From Clostridiales bacterium (lineage in GTDB: Bacteria; Bacillota; Clostridia; Christensenellales; CAG-138), in assembly GCA_004557245.1 (NCBI GenBank), contig SFEL01000020.1, positions 1-35,961 of the forward strand: DNA of 35,961 nt, in the 5' to 3' direction. The translations under genes and the position numbers were made by a program. This document shows, in pieces, positions 30,986 through 35,961 of the stretch. Every line of letters begins with the position of its first letter. Positions within the stretch are counted from its first letter, which is position 1. The notes under the pieces are model-generated. The model was given only the letters and a program-made list of their open reading frames with translations, did no database searches and was not told the DNA's origin.

Positions 30986-32503
30986 ATGCCAGAGAAAAAG
31001 AAAACCAAGGCCAAGGCCGAGGAAAGGATAACGGAAGAAATAAAGGAGACCCCAAAGCAGCCGCCATATAAGGTGCTGTTCCTGGCCTCGGAGTGCGTGC
31101 CATTCGTAAAGACCGGCGGGCTGGCGGACGTTATAGGCGCGCTGCCAAAGGAGCTCAAAAGGCAGGGCGTGGACGTGAGGGTGATGATCCCCCTGTATTC
31201 CGCCATAGGCCCAAAGTACCGGGAGCAGATGACGCGCATATGCGAGTTTTACGTGAAGCTCGGCTGGCGCAGCCAGTATTGCGGCATACTCACCATGGAG
31301 TATCAGGGAGTGCCGGTATACTTCATAGATAACGAGTACTACTTTGGCCGGGGCTACATATACGGCCAGTGCAACAGCGACGAGGGGGAGCGCTTCGCCT
31401 TTTTCTCCAAGGCCGCGCTGGAGGCCATGCCGCATATAGGCTTCTTCCCCGACGTGCTCCACGCTCACGACTGGCAGGCGGCAATGAGCATCGCCCTTTT
31501 GCGCATGCAGTACGGCAGGAGCCAGGATTACCGCCGCATACGCACGGTATACACCATACACAACCTGAAGTATCAGGGCGTATTCAACTGGCCCTTTATG
31601 GATGAGCTGCTCTCCATCGGCCCCGAGCACTTTACAGGCGAAAGCCTCGAATATTACGGCGATATAAACTTCACAAAAGGGGCGCTGGTGTATTCCGACG
31701 CCATAACCACCGTCAGCCCTACCTATGCCCGCGAGATACAGGGCCCGGAATACGGCGAGACCCTGGACGGAGTGCTGCGCTGGCGCAGCCGGGACATATA
31801 CGGCATAATGAACGGCATAGACGAGAGCCTTTTTGACCCCGCCACGGACAAGGCCATATATGCAAATTACTCCATTGACGACATGAGCGGCAAGGAAAAG
31901 TGCAAGGAATCGCTCCGGACGGAGTTTTGGCTTGATAAGGACGATTCACCCATAGTTGGCATTGTCACCCGCTTTACGGACCAGAAGGGCCTTGACCTGA
32001 TAGAATACGCCATGGCGGCGCTGATGGAAAAGGGCGTGCAGCTGGCAGTCCTCGGCAGCGGCGATGCACGCTATGAGCACCTGTTTTCCTGGGCCAGCTG
32101 GCGGTATGGCGGCAGGATAGCCGCCCGCTACAGCTATGATACCGCCCTGGCCAACCGCATATACGCGGGCTCCGATATGTTCCTCATGCCATCGAGGTTC
32201 GAGCCATGCGGCCTGTCGCAGCTCATAGCCCTTCGCTACGGCACGCTGCCCATCGTTCGGGAGACCGGAGGGCTGAAGGACAGCATAACCCCCTACAATA
32301 AGTTCACGGGAGAGGGGCTGGGATTCACCTTCCGGCAGTATAACCACATAGACATGCTGGGAGCGGTGGACAGGGCAATCGAAGCCTACCGGCAGCCTGA
32401 TATATGGAAGGGCCTTATGAGGAACGCCATGAGCGCCCACTTCACATGGGAGAAGTCCGCAGGCAAGTACATAGAGCTTTACGAGAGACTGAGCGAAAGG
32501 TAG
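30986..32503 (+). CDS. glgA: Glycogen synthase
   Basis: A 505-residue GT5 enzyme that adds glucose from ADP-glucose to the growing alpha-1,4 chain. The ADP-glucose loop KTGGLADVIGALPKEL sits near residue 46. The second Rossmann domain carries IVTRFTDQKGLDLI, and SRFEPCGLSQLIALRYGT holds the conserved catalytic-site Glu. About 30 residues rich in Lys, Glu and Thr precede the usual start of the fold, a little more than in most GlgA. The start ATG follows the glgD TAA with no gap, so translation is coupled. A strong terminator follows 16 bases after the stop and closes the glgC-D-A unit. Confidence 0.96.
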   Translation: MPEKKKTKAKAEERITEEIKETPKQPPYKVLFLASECVPFVKTGGLADVIGALPKELKRQGVDVRVMIPLYSAIGPKYREQMTRICEFYVKLGWRSQYCGILTMEYQGVPVYFIDNEYYFGRGYIYGQCNSDEGERFAFFSKAALEAMPHIGFFPDVLHAHDWQAAMSIALLRMQYGRSQDYRRIRTVYTIHNLKYQGVFNWPFMDELLSIGPEHFTGESLEYYGDINFTKGALVYSDAITTVSPTYAREIQGPEYGETLDGVLRWRSRDIYGIMNGIDESLFDPATDKAIYANYSIDDMSGKEKCKESLRTEFWLDKDDSPIVGIVTRFTDQKGLDLIEYAMAALMEKGVQLAVLGSGDARYEHLFSWASWRYGGRIAARYSYDTALANRIYAGSDMFLMPSRFEPCGLSQLIALRYGTLPIVRETGGLKDSITPYNKFTGEGLGFTFRQYNHIDMLGAVDRAIEAYRQPDIWKGLMRNAMSAHFTWEKSAGKYIELYERLSER

Positions 32504-32519
32504 ACCCATAAGCAGCCTT

Positions 32520-32542
32520 GGCCCCTTTTCAGGGGCCTTTTT
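32520..32542 (+). terminator. Rho-independent terminator of glgCDA
   Basis: Arms GGCCCC and GGGGCC around TTTTCA, followed by five T. Confidence 0.9.
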
Positions 32543-32633
32543 GTGAGAAAATATTTCGTGGGATCATATATGGTGCATGCAGGGCAAAAAAATGTGACAA
32601 TATTGCGAAGTGCGATACTAACGAAATATTTTA

Positions 32634-32642
32634 TGCTAAAAT
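32634..32642 (+). promoter_or_regulatory. Extended -10 element abutting the GH13 start codon
   Basis: TGC then TAAAAT forms an extended -10 ending eight bases before the first ATG (32650). The predicted transcription start falls on or next to that ATG. No ribosome binding site is visible ahead of it. A weaker TTGCGA (32603) with TATTTT (32627) pair would give a leader of only about 11 bases, also without a site. Confidence 0.5.
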
Positions 32643-32649
32643 TTTGATT

Positions 32650-34452
32650 ATGATGAAATTCGACCAGCGATACGAGAAATACAAAGCCCCCTTCGGCGCG
32701 GTGGAAACGGGCAGCTCGGTGCGCTTCTTTATGGAAACCGACAGGGACGACAGTAAAATAACGCTCAGGCTCTGGGCAGACGGCCGGGAGGAGCTGATTT
32801 CAGGCGCCCGGGAAGAGGGCGGCGTAAGCTTTGCCTATACCCCGGCCCACAGCGGTATCGTATGGTACTATTTTCTGATTGACGGCCCGGAAGGCAGGCG
32901 GTATTACAGCGGCCTCGAGGGAGAGGGAAGCATATACACAGAGCAGCCGGATTCCTACCAGCTGACGGTCTACGACCCCTATGAAACGCCGGACTGGTTT
33001 AAAAATACTATCGTTTACCAGATATTCCCGGACAGGTTTAGAAGGCCGGGTGAAATACTTGGTATAGAGGAGCATAAGTCGCTGTTCGGGGCGCCAAGGA
33101 TTCATGCGAACTGGAGCGACAGCCCGGACTACCTGCCGGTAAACGGGCAAAAGCACTACTCGCCGGAGGACTTTTTCGGCGGCAACCTGTACGGCGTAAA
33201 GGAAAAGCTGCCCTATTTAAAATCACTGGGCGTGGGGTGCATATACCTCAACCCCATATTCCTTTCCTCCACCAACCACCGCTACAACACGGCGGACTAC
33301 ATGACGGTGGATCCCATGCTTGGGGGAGACAGGGCGTTAGCCGAGCTTGCGGCGGCCGCTAAGGAATACGGCATACGGCTCATGCTGGACGGTGTGTTCT
33401 CACATACCGGCAGCGAAAGCGTTTATTTCAAGGAGGCTCAGAGCAATCCCCATTCCCCCTGCCGGGACTGGTACGACTTTACCGAGTACCCTGACAAATA
33501 CCGCTGCTGGTGGGGCTTTGAGACGCTGCCCGAGGTGAAGGAGCTTACCCCTTCATACATGGAATTCATAGGCGGCGTCATGGAAAAATATGCCAAAATG
33601 GGAATAACCTCATGGCGGCTGGACGTGGCGGATGAGCTGCCGGACGGATTTATAGAATTCCTGCGCAAAAGGCTCAAGAGCATAGATCCCGATGGGGTGC
33701 TCTTAGGCGAGGTGTGGGAGGAGGCCACCAATAAGCACAGCATGGGCGGCCGGCGTAAATATGTGGACGGCCATGAGCTGGACAGCGTGATGAATTACCC
33801 ATTCCGCCATATGCTGATGGATTTCTTCCTTGGAAGAACTGACGGCGAAGGGCTGGCAAGGGGTCTGCTCCGGCTTATGGAGAACTACCCGCCGCAGTTT
33901 TACGAAAGCCTTCTCAATCTCATGGGCAGCCACGATGTCGTCAGGGCCATAACCGCGCTTGCGGGGGCGCCTGACAGGGATTCCCTTACGAGAGAGCAGC
34001 AGGCGGCGTATTCCCCCACTATAGAGCAGCTGGATGCGGGCAGAAAGCGCTTCATGGCGGCGGCCGCGGTACAGTATATGATGCCCGGCGCCCCCTGCCT
34101 CTACTACGGCGACGAGGCGGGGCTTACAGGCATGGCGGACCCCTTCAACCGGGGCACATACCCATGGGGTCAAGAGGATACAGAGCTCATCGCATATTTC
34201 CAAAAGCTGGGAGAGCTGCATAAACGCGCCAAAGGCGGCTGCGCCTTCGCGGGGCGCGGCGATGTATTCGCGCTGTACCGGCCGGAGGTCATATGCATGG
34301 TAAACAGGAGCTGCGAGCCGGTAACGGCCTGCTTTGCGGATAAGGATTTTTGCGGCAATATCAGGGCCGAGCTGGCAAACGGCTGTATAGAAAGGGAGCT
34401 GCCCCCATACGGCGCGGCGATACTTATAAAAGGACAAGAGGAGCGGGCATAA
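32650..34452 (+). CDS. GH13 alpha-amylase / neopullulanase-like enzyme
   Basis: A 600-residue glycoside hydrolase. Residues about 1-110 form a beta-sandwich N-domain (VRFFMETDRDDSKITLRLWA), followed by the barrel start TIVYQIFPDRFRRPG. Conserved GH13 regions are LDGVFSHTG (Asp247), SWRLDVADEL (nucleophile Asp325), LLGEVWEEA (acid-base Glu354) and LMGSHDVVRA (Asp429). There is no signal peptide, so it works on intracellular alpha-glucan or imported maltodextrin. Position next to glgCDA suggests glycogen or maltodextrin turnover. The start is ATG-ATG at 32650/32653 with no ribosome binding site; a longer frame from 32518 lies within the glgA terminator and is rejected. Exact specificity (amylase, neopullulanase, cyclodextrinase) cannot be read by eye. 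Confidence 0.92.
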   Translation: MMKFDQRYEKYKAPFGAVETGSSVRFFMETDRDDSKITLRLWADGREELISGAREEGGVSFAYTPAHSGIVWYYFLIDGPEGRRYYSGLEGEGSIYTEQPDSYQLTVYDPYETPDWFKNTIVYQIFPDRFRRPGEILGIEEHKSLFGAPRIHANWSDSPDYLPVNGQKHYSPEDFFGGNLYGVKEKLPYLKSLGVGCIYLNPIFLSSTNHRYNTADYMTVDPMLGGDRALAELAAAAKEYGIRLMLDGVFSHTGSESVYFKEAQSNPHSPCRDWYDFTEYPDKYRCWWGFETLPEVKELTPSYMEFIGGVMEKYAKMGITSWRLDVADELPDGFIEFLRKRLKSIDPDGVLLGEVWEEATNKHSMGGRRKYVDGHELDSVMNYPFRHMLMDFFLGRTDGEGLARGLLRLMENYPPQFYESLLNLMGSHDVVRAITALAGAPDRDSLTREQQAAYSPTIEQLDAGRKRFMAAAAVQYMMPGAPCLYYGDEAGLTGMADPFNRGTYPWGQEDTELIAYFQKLGELHKRAKGGCAFAGRGDVFALYRPEVICMVNRSCEPVTACFADKDFCGNIRAELANGCIERELPPYGAAILIKGQEERA

Positions 34453-34453
34453 T

Positions 34454-34879
34454 ATGTTCAACAGGTGGTTTCAGGGAAGATACGGCGTGGATCAGCTCAG
34501 CAGGGCGCTGATAATCGCGAGCCTTATAGTATCCGTGATATCCTGGTTTTTCGGCAGGGCGCCGGCAGGGGTGTACTACGCGCTGCGCGGCATAACGCTG
34601 GCGCTTATCGCCTTTGCGCTTTTCCGTATGCTTAGCCGAAACTTTTACGCCCGGCAGCAGGAGCTGGCCCGGTATATGAACATGGAGCGCAGCGTGCGCA
34701 ACTGGTGGCAGACGCTGCGCATTCGCCGGCAGAACTTTGTAAACGTACAGAAGGAAAAGAAAAAATATAAATACCTCACCTGCCCCCAGTGCATGCAGAA
34801 GCTCCGGGTACCCAAGGGCAAGGGCAGGATAAGAGTTACCTGCTCCAAGTGCGGCAACAGGTTTGAGGCAAAGAGCTGA
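34454..34879 (+). CDS. Membrane protein with C-terminal zinc ribbon
   Basis: A 141-residue protein starting one base after the GH13 stop. Two membrane helices lie at about 17-36 and 42-60. A basic cytoplasmic stretch (RNWWQTLRIRRQNF, KEKKKYKY) follows, then a zinc ribbon with CPQC near residue 112 and CSKCG near residue 132, the KLRVPKGKGRIRVTC strands between them. Proteins of this layout are common in Clostridia and unnamed. The near-overlap with the GH13 gene suggests co-transcription, not a shared pathway. Confidence 0.8.
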   Translation: MFNRWFQGRYGVDQLSRALIIASLIVSVISWFFGRAPAGVYYALRGITLALIAFALFRMLSRNFYARQQELARYMNMERSVRNWWQTLRIRRQNFVNVQKEKKKYKYLTCPQCMQKLRVPKGKGRIRVTCSKCGNRFEAKS

Positions 34880-34963
34880 AAACGCCCTGTCACATTCTAC
34901 CTGAATAGCGCCTCCATACAGGCGGCAAACTAAGGCTGACTACGAAACAGGAGGTACTTAAGA

Positions 34964-35134
34964 ATGTCAAAGGCAAAGAGCCAGACCATCGGCTGCAAGG
35001 TCACAAGCTGCACATACAACATGAGCGGATGCGACTGCGGGCTGGAACGCATCGAGGTTGAGCCTATGTGCGGCTGCCATACCGGCAACCCCGCAGATGA
35101 GAGCCTGTGCGGAAGCTATAAGTGCAGGGACTGA
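34964..35134 (+). CDS. DUF1540-type cysteine-rich small protein
   Basis: A 56-residue protein with eight cysteines: 11, 16, 23, 25, 36, 38, 49 and 54. The GCKVTSCTYNMSGCDCGLER and IEVEPMCGC segments match the DUF1540 pattern CxVxxCxYN...CxxxxIxV...C, with additional cysteines in the tail. Such proteins probably bind zinc or another metal; function is not established. AGGAGG stands eight to nine bases before ATG, and a clean terminator follows. It is short and easily missed. Base composition matches its neighbours. Confidence 0.85.
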   Translation: MSKAKSQTIGCKVTSCTYNMSGCDCGLERIEVEPMCGCHTGNPADESLCGSYKCRD

Positions 35135-35150
35135 AAGTAGGCAGACAACA

Positions 35151-35173
35151 AGGCGCGGGTTCGCGCCTTTTTC
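35151..35173 (+). terminator. Terminator of the DUF1540 gene
   Basis: Arms AGGCGCG and CGCGCCT around GGTT, followed by a T-run. Confidence 0.88.
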
Positions 35174-35308
35174 ATGCAGCGAGGTATTATGCGGATTTCC
35201 GTACCGCAAGGGAAGCGCTGTACCTGACCGTTAGGCAGTGTACCTTTTCCTGCTGCTATTGACAGACCGTCAGGCCAAAATCATAGAGATATAAGCAGAT
35301 TTCATATC

Positions 35309-35337
35309 TTGTTATAGGAACAGGCGTAGGATATAAT
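35309..35337 (+). promoter_or_regulatory. Sigma-A type promoter of the heptad-repeat gene
   Basis: TTGTTA (35309-35314), 17 bases, TATAAT (35332-35337), with the ribosome binding site AAAGGAGG beginning only about 8 bases further on, so the leader is very short. Confidence 0.8.
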
Positions 35338-35361
35338 ATAGGGCAAAGGAGGGTGAGGCGA

Positions 35362-35838
35362 ATGACTAACGAAGAAAAGATACTTGAAATGCTGGCAAGT
35401 ATACAGGCCGACATGAACGGCATGAAGGCCGACATGAACGGCATGAAGGCCGACATGAACGGCATGAAGGCCGACATGAACGGCATGAAGGCCGACATGA
35501 ACGGTATGAAGGCTGACATAAATGGTATGAAGGCCGACATGAACGGTATGAAGGCTGACATAAATGGTATGCAGGCCGACATGAACGGCATGAAGGCCGA
35601 CATCGGTGAACTTAAGGCAGATGTGAGCAACCTTAAGACGGAAGCTATCAAGACCAACCTGCGCATCGAAAACGAGATAATTCCTAAGCTCAAGGTTTTA
35701 GCCGAGGGTCACGCCATGCTCTCTGAAACGCTTGCCCCAAAGAGCAAAGTAGACGAGCTGCAAAGCGATGTGGAACTGCTCAAGATAGTCGTTAAAAACC
35801 TCAACTCCGAAGTTCAGCAGCTTAAGAAAGCTCAGTGA
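35362..35838 (+). CDS. Coiled-coil protein with tandem heptad repeats
   Basis: A 158-residue protein. After MTNEEKILEMLASIQ come nine seven-residue units of the form AD(M/I)NGM(K/Q), two degenerate units (ADIGELK, ADVSNLK), then an irregular coiled coil to the end (ENEIIPKLKVL, VDELQSDVELLKIVVKNL). Hydrophobic positions recur every three and four residues, so a long parallel coiled coil is expected. No signal peptide or membrane helix is seen. AAAGGAGG stands about seven to eight bases before ATG 35362 and a good promoter lies upstream; an in-frame GTG at 35353 lies too close to that site. Function unknown. The insertion sequence begins about 30 bases after the stop. Confidence 0.85.
   Translation: MTNEEKILEMLASIQADMNGMKADMNGMKADMNGMKADMNGMKADMNGMKADINGMKADMNGMKADINGMQADMNGMKADIGELKADVSNLKTEAIKTNLRIENEIIPKLKVLAEGHAMLSETLAPKSKVDELQSDVELLKIVVKNLNSEVQQLKKAQ
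35407..35595 (+). repeat. In-frame 21-bp tandem repeat, nine units
   Basis: Nine 21-bp units built on GCCGACATGAACGGCATGAA plus a final G. The first five are nearly identical, the later ones drift at third positions. Unit length equals one heptad, so gain or loss of a unit keeps the reading frame and the coiled-coil phase. Confidence 0.95.
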
Positions 35839-35865
35839 TATAGATAAATAAAAAAACGGCTGCTG

Positions 35866-35905
35866 ATATGCACCCCGAAAGTTAGACACTTTCGGAGGTG
35901 CATAT
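35866..35905. repeat. Terminal hairpin at the left end of the insertion sequence
   Basis: ATATGCACC (35866-35874) and GGTGCATAT (35897-35905) are perfect arms, with GAAAGT/ACTTTC forming an inner stem around TAGAC. The CCCCGAAAGTTAGACA stretch resembles ends of IS3-family (IS150-type) elements. Confidence 0.7.
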
Positions 35906-35961
35906 TTTTAATGAGCAAAAAGGGACAAAAATACAAAAGATACTCGGCAGAATTCAAAACA
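35869..35961 (+). mobile_element. IS3-family insertion sequence, left end, cut by the window edge
   Basis: An IS3/IS150-type end sequence is followed by the first codons of an OrfA-like transposase. Only the first 90 or so bases are in view, so the element's completeness, target duplication and right end cannot be judged. The left boundary is set at the TGCACC start and is approximate. Confidence 0.65.
35911..35961 (+). CDS. IS3-family transposase OrfA, N-terminal fragment
   Basis: Seventeen codons are visible, reading MSKKGQKYKRYSAEFKT, the standard beginning of IS3-family OrfA proteins, where a KYSxEFK segment leads into the helix-turn-helix. GGAGGTG lies about ten bases ahead of the ATG, inside the terminal hairpin. 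The gene runs off the window edge. Confidence 0.75.
   Translation, partial: MSKKGQKYKRYSAEFKT

Noticed and set aside
35407..35595. CRISPR array
   Set aside because: The 21-bp units are contiguous with no spacers and encode a regular heptad peptide.
1..35961. tRNA or rRNA genes
   Set aside because: No tRNA-type arms with a GGTTCGA loop or CCA-adjacent acceptor stems, and no rRNA-like stretches, were found on either strand by eye.

Overview
The window reads as chromosomal DNA from a spore-forming, Gram-positive anaerobe of the class Clostridia. The supporting signs are a SpoIIE-type phosphatase, a glgB-glgC-glgD-glgA glycogen operon that includes the Firmicutes-type GlgD subunit, strong AAAGGAGG ribosome binding sites with some GTG and TTG starts, DUF1540 and DUF1858 small proteins, and lipobox-bearing lipoproteins. 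Base composition is GC-rich by eye, yet isoleucine is mostly written ATA and arginine often AGG. One gene, the oligopeptide-binding protein, departs sharply from this codon habit. I cannot name the species.

Layout. Bases 1-5.7 kb hold a phage-derived cassette: an ArpU/RinA-like late regulator on the minus strand behind a LexA-like box, then a complete large terminase, a portal protein and a 49-residue TTG-start gene. No capsid, scaffold or tail gene follows. A minus-strand lipoprotein with an RsiV/PdaC-like C-terminus and a 66-residue plus-strand gene come next. From 5.7 to 9.3 kb the minus strand carries a CARDB-like surface protein with a very basic cytoplasmic tail, a YigZ/IMPACT protein and tyrS. 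From 9.5 to 14.6 kb the plus strand carries a shortened SpoIIE, a LOG-family protein, a universal-stress-type protein, oligoendopeptidase F and an acidic small protein. From 14.6 to 16.9 kb the minus strand holds a tetR-rsgA-acetyltransferase operon. Its acetyltransferase is frameshifted, and its promoter is overlaid by two palindromic operators.

From 17.0 to 23.5 kb there is an oligopeptide ABC transporter operon, oppB-C-D-F-A on the minus strand, with a divergent small XRE regulator. Two GTATAC-centred palindromic operators lie between them. The binding protein OppA appears to be circularly permuted: the segment that normally ends the protein sits just behind the signal peptide and is missing from the C-terminus. 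From 23.7 to 26.3 kb come a YbaK/ProX-type tRNA-editing protein, a RimK-like ATP-grasp ligase, a three-helix membrane protein and a DUF1858 protein.

From 26.4 to 34.9 kb lies a storage-glucan block: glgB, a structured and probably non-coding RNA, glgC, glgD, glgA, then a GH13 amylase-like enzyme whose promoter appears to sit on its start codon, and a zinc-ribbon membrane protein. The right end has an eight-cysteine DUF1540 protein, a coiled-coil gene made of 21-bp tandem repeats, and the left end of an IS3-family insertion sequence cut by the window edge.

How the genes work together: GlgC and GlgD make ADP-glucose, GlgA polymerises it, GlgB branches the product, and the GH13 enzyme probably trims or remodels alpha-glucan. 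OppABCDF imports peptides that PepF can hydrolyse in the cytoplasm. The regions that repay a second look are the permuted OppA, the glgB-glgC RNA, the capsid-less terminase/portal cassette, the XRE/opp operators and the repeated intergenic hairpins.
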